DNA of 64,000 nucleotides from Actinomyces sp. UMB0138 (GTDB taxonomy: Bacteria > Bacillota > Negativicutes > Veillonellales > Veillonellaceae), in assembly GCF_002849225.1 (NCBI RefSeq), contig NZ_PKMC01000003.1, forward strand, positions 310,001 through 374,000, given 5' to 3'. Positions within the stretch are counted from its first letter, which is position 1. Each line of letters opens with the position of its first letter. Below are positions 9,036 to 17,257 of this stretch, one piece after another. The translations under genes were made by a program, and so were the position numbers. Below the pieces are notes generated by a model. It ran no database searches. It was not told where the DNA came from and saw only the letters and a list, made by a program, of their open reading frames with translations.

Positions 9036-9068
9036 AGAGGTCGCAACTTCAGTTGCGGCCTCTTTTTT
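9036..9068 (+). terminator. Terminator after tRNA-Phe
   Basis: A 13-bp stem (9036-9048 / 9051-9063, one G-T pair) with a two-base loop is followed by a seven-T run ending at 9068. The stretch from here to the next terminator holds nothing that I recognise. Confidence 0.9.
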
Positions 9069-9277
9069 ATGCACGCGCTCACGCCCAGCCTTTGGGGCCG
9101 CGGCGCGTAACCCACGGGAAATCTGCCGCGAGCCTTGATCAACTTTCGCGAGACATGGTGTTTTGTCGCAAGCCAAGGGCGAACACGCGCACGGTGGTGC
9201 TCTAGACCAAGGTTCGGTCGCAATAGTCCAGCCGCAGTAACAACCCAGCAACCAGCCGCCCTCGGCGTTAAGCGAAA

Positions 9278-9313
9278 AGCCCCTACCCGGGGGAAACCCT
9301 GCGGGTAGGGGCT
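9278..9313 (-). terminator. Terminator of the osmoprotectant transporter operon
   Basis: A 12-bp inverted repeat AGCCCCTACCCG (9278-9289) / CGGGTAGGGGCT (9302-9313) is followed on the minus strand by TTTTCGC. It lies 37 bases past the stop of the permease/binding-protein gene. Confidence 0.75.
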
Positions 9314-9349
9314 AAGGCGGAGACAATCCGCGTTTGTGCGGCTATCCGC

Positions 9350-11122
9350 CTATTTGGCTGGTTCTTTGACCTTCAGCCGCTTGGCGAAGTCGGGGTTCTT
9401 TTCCATCCAGTCGCGAGTGTCCTGGACTAGGTTCTTCCCTTCCTTCTTGTTCAGCACGTAGTTTTCAAGCGAATACAGCTCTTCGTCTGAGACCTTCAGG
9501 TGCTTTAGCATGTCGGCAACTTCGGGGTAGTCCTTCGAGAAGTCGCCGCGGCCGAAGGAGTGGGCCTTTTCGGCTCCGCCTAGCGCGCCCTTCGGATCCT
9601 TCAGATCCTTGATGTCGAACGCGTCGTAGGCCCAGTGCGGGGACCAGAGGGTCACCACTATGTCGTCGCCGGATTGCATGGCCCCCTTGAGGGCTCCCAG
9701 CATGGTCGCCGTCGACGAGATCTTGAAGTTCATATCCTCGAGCCCGTACTGCGGGATAACCTGGTTCTTAGTTACGCGCGTAAGGCCCGCACCTGCGTCG
9801 ATGCCAATAATTTCGTTGTTGAACTTGTCCGCGTTGGCGGCTAGCTCATCCAGCGAATCGATGGGCGCGTCCTTGTTCACTGCAATGGTCAGCTTCGCAT
9901 TGTCGTACCAAGCGCCAAAATCTTGAATCTGGTCGCCGTACTTTTCGGCGTAGTCCTTGTGGGTGGTGGGCAGCCAGCCGTCCATCAGCAGGTCGAAGTC
10001 GCCCTCGGCGAGGCCAGTAAAGATGACCCCCACCTCGGCGTCTTGCAGCTTCACATTGTAGCCCTGCTCTTCGAGGGCGACCTTCATAGCGTTCGAAATG
10101 ACTACGCCCTCGTCCCAACCGGAAGCCACACCAATGCGGATCGTCTTATCGGAACCCGCGCTGCTACCGAAAGCGCCCACGGCAGTCCAGCCCAAAGCCA
10201 ACGCCAGGGCCGCCAACAGCGCAGCCGGCTTTACGATGCGATCCAGAACAGACTTGCCACCAACACCGTCGCCTGCCGCAGCCTTACGGCCAGCCCGCGA
10301 GCCGGTAACACGGTCTAAGAACATCGCCAAGATCACCACGGACAGGCCAGCTTCGGCGCCGAGAGACATGTTCACGCGGTTCAGCGCAGTCACTACATCT
10401 GCACCCAGGCCACCAGCACCAACCATGCCGGCGATTACAACCATCGACAAGGACAGCATGATCACCTGGTTTACGCCACCCATAATGGTTTGGCGCGCCA
10501 GGGGCAGTTGCACTTGGAAAAGGACGCGACGCGGGGTGGCGCCAAAAGCGTAGGCCGCTTCGACTACCTCTTTGTCAACCTGTTTGATGCCCAGTTCGGT
10601 AAAGCGCACCGCCGGGGCAATAGCGAACAGGATCGTAGCCACAATGGCGGGCACAACGCCCACCGAGAACAGCACGACGAACGGGATCAGGTAGACGAAC
10701 GCTGGCATGGTCTGCAAGAAATCTAAGATTGGGCGCAGCACCGCCGAAACGCGTTTAGATCTGGCCGCCCAAATACCCAGCGGAATACCTATAAGGATAG
10801 CTATGGCTGAAGCCAGTATGACCAGCGCCAACGATTGCATAGCATTGTCCCACTGATCCATGCCGTAGATCAGCATGAACCCTAGGAACGAGCCGAGGGC
10901 AAGCTTCCAGCCCTTCGCCCACCACCCAAGCAGGGTGAACACCAAGATCCACACCCAAAATGGGGGCGTCAGCAAGATCGCCTGCAACACATCGTTAATA
11001 CCCTGGAAGATAGTTGAGATCACGTTGAAGAAGCCAGACCAGGAAGCGATCATCCAATCGACCGCGCCCGATACCCAGCCGCCCAACGGGATGCGGAAGG
11101 AATCAAGAACCATAGGCATCAT
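9350..11122 (-). CDS. Glycine betaine/proline ABC permease fused to its binding protein
   Basis: A 590-residue fusion. Residues 1-280 or so are a ProW/OpuAB-type permease with about 6 membrane segments and the EAA-loop motif EAAYAFGATPRRVLFQVQLP, which docks the ATPase. A further membrane helix near 300-320 tethers the C-terminal part outside the cell. From about 330 onwards it is a ProX/OpuAC-type binding domain, with aromatic motifs typical of betaine pockets (GWDEG, MDGWLPTTH, GAWYDNA). Fusion of permease and binding protein is known in OpuA-type importers. Its ATG overlaps the stop of the ATPase gene by four bases (ATGA), so the two are one operon. The predicted role is uptake of compatible solutes under osmotic stress. 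Confidence 0.92.
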   Translation of the reverse strand: MMPMVLDSFRIPLGGWVSGAVDWMIASWSGFFNVISTIFQGINDVLQAILLTPPFWVWILVFTLLGWWAKGWKLALGSFLGFMLIYGMDQWDNAMQSLALVILASAIAILIGIPLGIWAARSKRVSAVLRPILDFLQTMPAFVYLIPFVVLFSVGVVPAIVATILFAIAPAVRFTELGIKQVDKEVVEAAYAFGATPRRVLFQVQLPLARQTIMGGVNQVIMLSLSMVVIAGMVGAGGLGADVVTALNRVNMSLGAEAGLSVVILAMFLDRVTGSRAGRKAAAGDGVGGKSVLDRIVKPAALLAALALALGWTAVGAFGSSAGSDKTIRIGVASGWDEGVVISNAMKVALEEQGYNVKLQDAEVGVIFTGLAEGDFDLLMDGWLPTTHKDYAEKYGDQIQDFGAWYDNAKLTIAVNKDAPIDSLDELAANADKFNNEIIGIDAGAGLTRVTKNQVIPQYGLEDMNFKISSTATMLGALKGAMQSGDDIVVTLWSPHWAYDAFDIKDLKDPKGALGGAEKAHSFGRGDFSKDYPEVADMLKHLKVSDEELYSLENYVLNKKEGKNLVQDTRDWMEKNPDFAKRLKVKEPAK

Positions 11123-12561
11123 TCGGCATCACCTTCCTGAACAGTAGAACCCGCAGCCGGGCCAGAACCACGCCCCGCCTTGTTTTCGGGAGCGGCGGAA
11201 GCGGTGTCGGAGGCTGGCGCTACGCCCTCGCGCGCGCTGCTTCGACCACCGTCAACGGTGGCGTTTTTGGGGCCCTCACTGGCACTGCTGCTGGCACTGG
11301 CACCCGACCCTTCTTGCGTGGGCGAACTAGACTGATCCACCTTTGGAATAGAGCCGGTAGAAACAGGAGTGACCTCGTTTCCGCTGCCCTCGCCAAGGGC
11401 GCGCAGTAGGGCCACACGGCCGATTATCCCCTCTAAGCGGCCGTCCTTAGAAACAACGGGCACGGGGATCGGCTTGGAAGCGGACGGCAAAATGATTTCC
11501 GAAAGCGGAGTGTCCGCCGAAATACCCGGGTGCGAATAGTGCACCAGGTCCCGGATCGTGTCCAGGTTAGGATTCTTGCTGAGGGCGTCAGCGATTTCGT
11601 CGCCCTCGACATACCCGTGCAGGCGCCTGTCGCCAGAGGCTGTAACCCAGCCGCCTTGCAAATCGGTTTCCTCGAGCTTGCGCAAAACCACCCTGGGGCC
11701 ATCGTTTAGATATATGCGCATCACGGGGCGGCGCATAATCGAAGAGGCCGTAATAACGCGCGAACGATCAACATCCTGCACAAATTTGGCCACGTAGTCG
11801 TTGGCCGGATTCGTAAGAATCTCTTCGGCTGTACCAACCTGAACAATCTGGCCGTTGCGCATAACCGCAATGCGATTGCCAAGCAGCATGGCTTCGTTCA
11901 AATCGTGAGTAATAAAAATAATGGTCCGCTTGGAGCGCGCCTGAATTTCTAGCAGCAGCTCCTGCATATCGCGGCGAATAAGGGGGTCGAGGGCGGAGAA
12001 CGCTTCGTCCATTAACAAAATGTCGCCCTCGGCGCACAACGCGCGAGCCAAACCCACACGCTGTTGCATGCCGCCAGAAAGCTGCGAGGGGTAGGAATCC
12101 TCGCGCCCTTCGAGGCCGGCTACTTGCAGTTCGTGGCGGGCTTTCGCCTCGCGCTCTTCTTTGCTGACACCCGCAATTTCGAGCGGGTAGGCAGCATTTT
12201 CTAAGACTGTTCTATGGGGAAGTAATGCGAAATGCTGAAAAACCATCGACATGGATTGCTGGCGCACCTTGCGCAGCTCAGCTGGCTTCAGCTTGGTAAT
12301 GTCAGTGCCTTTAATTTTCACAGTGCCCGCTGTTGCGGGGCCGAGGGCATTTAGTGTTCGCAGTAAAGTCGATTTGCCCGAGCCTGACAGGCCCATGACA
12401 ACAAATATTTCGCCCTCTTTTACGTCGAAAGAAACATCGTTCACAGCTACCGTGGCGCCTTTTATCGATTTAGGATCGACGCCGTCTTTGAGCTTTTGAA
12501 CTACTTGCTTTTTGTCCCTTCCAAAGATCTTATAAACATGGTCGCATTCGAGGATGTTCAT
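11119..12561 (-). CDS. Glycine betaine/proline ABC transporter ATPase with CBS domains
   Basis: A 480-residue ProV/OpuAA-like ATPase. Visible motifs are Walker A GLSGSGKSTLL, Q-loop region MVFQHFALLPHRT, signature LSGGMQQRVGLARAL, Walker B ILLMDEAFSALDP and the switch His in FITHDLNEA. Residues of about 270-400 form two CBS modules, the part that senses ionic strength in OpuA-type importers. The last 80 residues are a low-complexity Ser/Ala/Gly/Pro tail of unknown use, longer than usual. The start ATG is preceded by AAGGGAAAC. It is the first gene of the two-gene importer operon. Confidence 0.93.
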   Translation of the reverse strand: MNILECDHVYKIFGRDKKQVVQKLKDGVDPKSIKGATVAVNDVSFDVKEGEIFVVMGLSGSGKSTLLRTLNALGPATAGTVKIKGTDITKLKPAELRKVRQQSMSMVFQHFALLPHRTVLENAAYPLEIAGVSKEEREAKARHELQVAGLEGREDSYPSQLSGGMQQRVGLARALCAEGDILLMDEAFSALDPLIRRDMQELLLEIQARSKRTIIFITHDLNEAMLLGNRIAVMRNGQIVQVGTAEEILTNPANDYVAKFVQDVDRSRVITASSIMRRPVMRIYLNDGPRVVLRKLEETDLQGGWVTASGDRRLHGYVEGDEIADALSKNPNLDTIRDLVHYSHPGISADTPLSEIILPSASKPIPVPVVSKDGRLEGIIGRVALLRALGEGSGNEVTPVSTGSIPKVDQSSSPTQEGSGASASSSASEGPKNATVDGGRSSAREGVAPASDTASAAPENKAGRGSGPAAGSTVQEGDAE

Positions 12562-13041
12562 GTTTCCCTTCGGGGTGCGTGCAGGGGCTAAAGATCGCTA
12601 ATCTTTCGCGGCCTGCAATGTGTTCAGTTATAGCTGGAATCGGCGATAAAACACCTTCTTTAGGGTTCGGGGAAATGGCGCACATTCGCACGCCCACAAT
12701 TTCATGCGGACAAGAATGATCCACACTTACTGTCTCAGAAAGGACATAACGTTTCAAGAGAAGGGCCCCATATATGGGCGAGTATCGGTACTATACTGCA
12801 GATTTCGCGGAGAAAGCTCCGGGGGCGCTACGTTAGTTTGACAGTGCGGATTTACAGACTTTGCCAAGAGCACGGCCAGCCCAGGCAGATGGCGGAAACC
12901 AGGTCCGTCTTGCCGCGCTGTCCATATTGGTGTTCACGCCCCTCGAAGTAGCAACAGCATCCGTCGGGAGCGCCTTCGACATGCTCAACCGAACTAAGAA
13001 CGTCATTTACTTCGTCTTAGCCATCCTAATCTCTAAATCGT
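12562..13041. other. Intergenic region and junction with a gene remnant
   Basis: The first part is the upstream region of the minus-strand importer operon. From about 12860 a short + strand frame can be read that contains two hydrophobic stretches (LAALSILVFTPLEV and VIYFVLAILI) and stops at 13042. It abuts the truncated ABC ATPase and could be a scrap of a membrane protein from the same lost transporter. I cannot support a gene. A TATACT box is present at 12792-12797, without a good -35 partner. Confidence 0.35.
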
Positions 13042-13494
13042 GAGTTTCAATATAACCCGGTGGACTCCATGACAGCAGCGGAAAATGTCAAGCTGGGCTT
13101 GCGTTTCGTTTCTAAGAAATTAGCAAAATCAGAACTAGATAACTTGTTCGAGAAGTTTGGCTTGTCCAAGCGAAAGAACTACTACCCTGCCCAGCTCTCA
13201 GGGGGACAACGCCAACGGGTAGCAATAATTAGAGCTCTAGCAGTGAAGCCTCACGTAATTTTTGCCGACGAACCAACAGGGGCTTTGGATTCTAAATCCA
13301 GTGCCCTAGTAATAGATGAACTTTCTAAGCTTGGGCGCCAAGGCACCGCGGTTGTCATGGTGACCCACGATCTGGATGTGGCAGCTCAGGCGCAGCGGGC
13401 CGTTGTGCTACGCGATGGGGAATTAGTGGAAAATGTTTCCCATCCGACGCGGGAACAATTATTCCTAAGTTCAAGGGGCCAAGCCCAAGTTTAG
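13042..13494 (+). pseudogene. 5'-truncated ABC transporter ATPase (MacB/LolD-like)
   Basis: Homology to an ABC ATPase begins abruptly at about 13042 with the Q-loop (FQYNP) and continues through TAAENV, the signature LSGGQRQRVAIIRAL, Walker B VIFADEPTGALD and the switch His MVTHDLD, to a normal C-terminus. Walker A and the first strands (about 85 residues) are missing, and nothing in the upstream DNA encodes them in any frame that I could find. The EPTGALDS pattern is typical of MacB/LolD-type exporters. The longest frame with a start codon begins at 13060. Without Walker A the product cannot bind ATP normally, so I call it a decayed fragment. Confidence 0.8.
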
Positions 13495-13584
13495 GGGGGC
13501 GAGCCCAGCCGCCCTCGCACTAAAGAAACTAACACCGCGGCCACCACGCCACCGCCATCAGCTGTCAGGGGCAGGTGGCACAAT

Positions 13585-15792
13585 GTGGGTATGCCTATCC
13601 AGATGACTGACGATTTTGTCCGCGCGCTCGACCTGTTGCGTCAAGGCCGGTCACTGTTCATCACTGGCAATGCTGGAACAGGCAAATCCACTCTAATACG
13701 GCATTTCGTCCAACAGACCACAAAGAACGTGGTGGTAGCCGCACCTACGGGGGTGGCAGCGCTGAACGTGAACGGTTACACCCTGCACAGGCTTTTTTCG
13801 TTCGCCCCCTCTACTACGGTCGACGAGGTGCGCATGGGGCAGGCGGCGCCAGGCAGGTTCGCGGGGCTGATTTCGCAGCTCGACACTCTGATTATCGACG
13901 AAGCTTCCATGGTGCGGGCCGATCTGTTCGACATGGTGTGTTACTCGTTAGAACGATACGGGCCCAACCCCGGTTCACCACTGGGCGGGGTGCAGGTGGT
14001 GCTCGTAGGCGACCTGTATCAACTGCCGCCGGTAGTTACTACCGCCGAAGAAGCATATTTTTCTGAGGCCTACTCCAGCCCCTACTTTTTCTCGGCAGCT
14101 CACTATTTCCCGGAGCGCTTCCCCACAGTACAGCTCACCCACCAGTTCCGCCAAGCAGGGGATTCAAACCTTGCCTCCCTGCTGGGCGAACTGCGTTCAG
14201 GGGACGTCAACGAGCAGGTTATGTCCGCTTTGAACGCACGCGTCGACCCTGATTTTGAACCACCCAAAGGCGAATTTTGGCTTACCATCGCAACCACCAA
14301 CAGGGTAGTGAGGGCGCGCAACCGCCGCCGCCTGGACGCCCTCGACGGGCAGTTGCACACCCATTTTGCTGCCCGTAGCGGCGACACGAAACGCTTCGAA
14401 GCTCCCACCGAGGACAAGCTGGAGTTCAAGGTTGGCGCCCAGGTGATGCTGCTCAATAATGATGCGGCTGGCAGGTGGGTTAACGGCTCACTGGGGGTGG
14501 TCGAATCCGTGGCCTTCCCCGAAGGGGATATTGAGGTGCAGGTGCGGCTGCGCAGTGGGAATGTTGTGTCCGTCGGTGTGCACACGTGGGAGGTGACGCG
14601 TCCGGCGCTTTCGGCAGGTTCGCTCACTAACCAGGTGGTGGGCACATTCACGCAGCTGCCGTTCAAGCTTGCCTGGGCCGTCACCATCCACAAGTCGCAA
14701 GGGCAAACCCTAGAGCACGCCCTAATTGATCTGTCCGGGGGGATTTTTGCTCCCGGTCAGCTCTACGTGGCCCTGTCTAGGTGCAAGTCCCTGAAGGGAA
14801 TCGTTTTGCGCCGGCATATTCGCCCTCGGGACGTGAAAGTGGACCAGCGGGTGCGCGAGTTCTTAGCGGATCGCCTTGGAAAGCGCACCCAGGAGCGCAC
14901 GTTTTTGGGGGCGCTGTTTTGTGGCCGCAAGGACGGGTTCCAGCGCCCGCTCGAGGTTGCTATTTTGCGTGAGGACGGGTGGGCGTTCACGTCACTTGTG
15001 AACCCCACGCGGGATGTGGGCGACGCGGCTGAACGCTATGGTGTGAGTGCCGCAGATTTACAGTTGGCGCCCACCCTGGCACAGCTTTGGCCCGCGATTG
15101 AGCCGATAATTGAGGGCACGGGCGTGGTCACGGCCAACGCCCGCCACGCGCTGAAGGTGTTCGATGACGAGTTGAAGCGGACGGGGATTGTGGCTCCGCT
15201 AAAGCATTTTGCCCTCGCGCAGGTTAAGGGGAACGCGCATGCGGACACCGCCTTCGAAGTGGCGTCGTTGGCTGCGTCGGCTACCGTAGAGGGCGACTTG
15301 TACGCCTACCAGCCAGCCACCACCAGCGTTTCGGGTTGGGCGCTGCCGCGCGGGGCCGGCAAGATCGTGCCTTTCGGTTACGTGGAAGTGGTGGCAAAAA
15401 TGTTGCAGGAGCGGCTCCAGAACATGGATCTGACCGCCGAATCTTGCCAAATAGTCGACCGTTTCAATATCGAATACGACCAGCATGTGCACTACCGTTA
15501 CGCCGGATTACAAATGCCGTTGGCGGACCTGCTAAAGCAGGGAACCCGGGTTTGTTTCACGGGCACCGCCTACGACGGCAACAAAACCTACGAGCGTTCA
15601 GACATGGAACTCCTCGCTGTATCAGTCGGGCTGGAAGTAAAATCGTCAGTAACCAAAACCCGCTGCGACCTGCTGATCGCTGCAGACACATCCAGCATGT
15701 CAGTGAAAGCCCGCAAGGCACGCACGTTAGGCAAACCAATCTACAGTGCCACCGAATTCCTCACCTGGGCCAAAGTCCAAGGCGAAATCTAG
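13585..15792 (+). CDS. Pif1-like helicase with degenerate exonuclease and BRCT-like domains
   Basis: A 735-residue protein in three parts. Residues 1-430 are an SF1 helicase of the Pif1/RecD type: Walker A GNAGTGKSTLI, APTGVAALNVNG, IIDEASMVRADL, LVGDLYQLPPV, and the late motif TIHKSQGQTLEHALIDL. Residues of about 445-590 resemble a DnaQ-type exonuclease (LEVAILREDGW..., APTLAQLWPAIEPIIEGTGVVTANA), but the expected Asp/Glu metal ligands are not visible. Residues of about 650-735 look like a BRCT domain (GTRVCFTGTAYDG, then VKSSVTKTRCDLLIAAD). A GTG at 13585 with AGGTGG six bases upstream is the likely start; the ATG at 13591 is an alternative. A role in DNA repair or replication restart is inferred. 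Confidence 0.85.
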   Translation: MGMPIQMTDDFVRALDLLRQGRSLFITGNAGTGKSTLIRHFVQQTTKNVVVAAPTGVAALNVNGYTLHRLFSFAPSTTVDEVRMGQAAPGRFAGLISQLDTLIIDEASMVRADLFDMVCYSLERYGPNPGSPLGGVQVVLVGDLYQLPPVVTTAEEAYFSEAYSSPYFFSAAHYFPERFPTVQLTHQFRQAGDSNLASLLGELRSGDVNEQVMSALNARVDPDFEPPKGEFWLTIATTNRVVRARNRRRLDALDGQLHTHFAARSGDTKRFEAPTEDKLEFKVGAQVMLLNNDAAGRWVNGSLGVVESVAFPEGDIEVQVRLRSGNVVSVGVHTWEVTRPALSAGSLTNQVVGTFTQLPFKLAWAVTIHKSQGQTLEHALIDLSGGIFAPGQLYVALSRCKSLKGIVLRRHIRPRDVKVDQRVREFLADRLGKRTQERTFLGALFCGRKDGFQRPLEVAILREDGWAFTSLVNPTRDVGDAAERYGVSAADLQLAPTLAQLWPAIEPIIEGTGVVTANARHALKVFDDELKRTGIVAPLKHFALAQVKGNAHADTAFEVASLAASATVEGDLYAYQPATTSVSGWALPRGAGKIVPFGYVEVVAKMLQERLQNMDLTAESCQIVDRFNIEYDQHVHYRYAGLQMPLADLLKQGTRVCFTGTAYDGNKTYERSDMELLAVSVGLEVKSSVTKTRCDLLIAADTSSMSVKARKARTLGKPIYSATEFLTWAKVQGEI

Positions 15793-15837
15793 TATTTTCC
15801 TAGGGCAGAGTGGCGCGGTAGGGGCCGGTATACCTTT

Positions 15838-15927
15838 GCAATTGCCTTCCGCCAGCGCGGGAAAAGGCGGGGGGCTAGCCACACTTTCGATAAAGATGGG
15901 AATTACCCCCGCTCGCGCAGGGAAAAG
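15838..15927 (-). CRISPR. Relic one-spacer type I-E array beyond cas2
   Basis: A 29-base repeat at 15899-15927 matches the main array repeat except for G to A at 15919, which breaks one stem pair. Exactly 32 bases further left a strongly decayed repeat can be seen at 15838-15866; it keeps AATT, the GCGGG run and the terminal AAAAG. The 29+32 spacing is that of the main array. Read on the minus strand, the order is cas2, then about 110 bases, then repeat, spacer, and degenerate terminal repeat. That is the normal I-E layout, with the decayed repeat at the leader-distal end. Confidence 0.75.
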
Positions 15928-16037
15928 TCCACCAGCAATTTTACAGGGCAGTTGCTCACTCTCGCGTGGCTACAGCTCGTCTGAACTAGAACAGTTCCCG
16001 GGCCGCCCAACCGAGGCAAGCTCACACACGCCCGGTG

Positions 16038-16313
16038 CTAGTGCGCCACTAATTGAATACCATCGATGTCTACTATCTGCCTGCTAGCATCGCCACATGT
16101 GCGAACTTCAAACCCTTGTTCGTTTTCATTGTTAGAAACAATTAGTGTCAAAACGCCCCCGCTTGCAGCTTCATTGCAGCGTTCCCAAAGATTTTCAACT
16201 ACAACAGGTGAAGCGTTACCTACGTATACCCCTTGAGAAACTTCAGACAGGAATCTACTTAGGTATCCGTGTAGATGATCCGGTATCGCAGTAGCCGTGA
16301 CAACCGCAAACAT
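16038..16313 (-). CDS. cas2: CRISPR-associated Cas2, type I-E
   Basis: A 91-residue Cas2e, the structural partner of Cas1 in the spacer-integration complex. The family pattern is clear: VVTATAIPDHLHGYLSRFL, then SQGVYVGNAS, then ENLWERC. The ATG overlaps the cas1 stop by one base (TAATG). It is the last gene of the leftward cas6e-cas3-cas1-cas2 operon, and the relic array lies just beyond it. Confidence 0.93.
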   Translation of the reverse strand: MFAVVTATAIPDHLHGYLSRFLSEVSQGVYVGNASPVVVENLWERCNEAASGGVLTLIVSNNENEQGFEVRTCGDASRQIVDIDGIQLVAH

Positions 16314-17257
16314 TACGAGTCCTTGCCATACTGAATATGCCCAGATACCTCTTCCCCGACCGATCCGATCAAACGGTCGTCGTCACGACGGGGAAGATGC
16401 GGTGATAGAACCTGCATCAGAGCATCCAACATCCTAACCACTACATGTTTTTCGAATATGGCTGCCCTAATTTTCCTTCGAACGAATATGAGTGGGTCTT
16501 CAGCAGTTGTCGCAGAAAAAGCCAGCGGTATGGTCATAGTTGGTTTATACAGATCAGCTAAATCAAAAAGTAATGATCGCACATTACCTCTATGTATTAT
16601 TCCGAGTGCAGGATTTACGCCTATCGCGGAACAGGCCGCCCCAGCGCAGCCGTAGAGTATCGAATTCGCAAGATTCAAACTGACATTCACCACATCGTCT
16701 CCGTTAGAATCGCGCCTAAATCCCTTTATTCCGTACTTCTTGGCTTGTGCTTTGTACACGTTACGTATAGTGCGCCCTTCAAGTCCCCGCATCGCATTAA
16801 TGGTTCCACCGGGCATATTTTCGATGCCTAATTGCAGCTTATACAGGTATAGGGCAGCCTGAATCTGATGTTCCTCGCTGGCAACCAGACGGGCTTGCGC
16901 TATAGCCCATTTCGCCGATGAGGTTAGGGGGCTGGCGTGAGTGTAACAACTTATTCCTCCCCCGCCACAGAACATTATTACTACGCCTGATCTTGCGCAC
17001 GAAACAGCAGCGGCGTGGCTCAAGCTCGTTCCCGGACCGAGCAAAAGCACTGCCATACCAGCAACAGGAACTTGTAACTTGGCAGTTTTAGGCCCATTCC
17101 GGTCGCGGCCTTCGCCCTCCCTTATTGCGATAACTCCAGTGCGATCTTGACGAATTAGGCAGTATTCCAAATAGAGGTAACTAACCCTGTCTTCCAATCT
17201 CACCTGATGGTTAGTGGGAATAGTTGAAAATGTCAACGCATCTTGGGAGTAGGGCAC
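16313..17257 (-). CDS. cas1: CRISPR-associated Cas1, type I-E
   Basis: A 314-residue Cas1e integrase that inserts new spacers together with Cas2. The metal-binding catalytic set is present: Glu160 in MRGLEGRTIR, His222 in IIHRGN and Asp235 in FDLADLYK. His to Asp is 13 residues apart, as in E. coli Cas1. The length is normal. It starts with GTG, overlapping the cas3 stop by one base, so translation is coupled. All catalytic residues are intact, so adaptation should be possible. Confidence 0.95.
   Translation of the reverse strand: MPYSQDALTFSTIPTNHQVRLEDRVSYLYLEYCLIRQDRTGVIAIREGEGRDRNGPKTAKLQVPVAGMAVLLLGPGTSLSHAAAVSCARSGVVIMFCGGGGISCYTHASPLTSSAKWAIAQARLVASEEHQIQAALYLYKLQLGIENMPGGTINAMRGLEGRTIRNVYKAQAKKYGIKGFRRDSNGDDVVNVSLNLANSILYGCAGAACSAIGVNPALGIIHRGNVRSLLFDLADLYKPTMTIPLAFSATTAEDPLIFVRRKIRAAIFEKHVVVRMLDALMQVLSPHLPRRDDDRLIGSVGEEVSGHIQYGKDS

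Noticed and set aside
8945..9205. An 86-residue frame over tRNA-Phe
   Set aside because: It runs through the tRNA and its terminator.
12861..13043. A 60-residue + strand gene before the ABC fragment
   Set aside because: No ribosome site and no recognisable protein; kept only as a possible scrap of a lost permease.
15947..15975. A third decayed repeat in the relic array
   Set aside because: CTCGCG-GG resembles the repeat core, but the distance to the next repeat would be 19 bases and overall agreement is poor.
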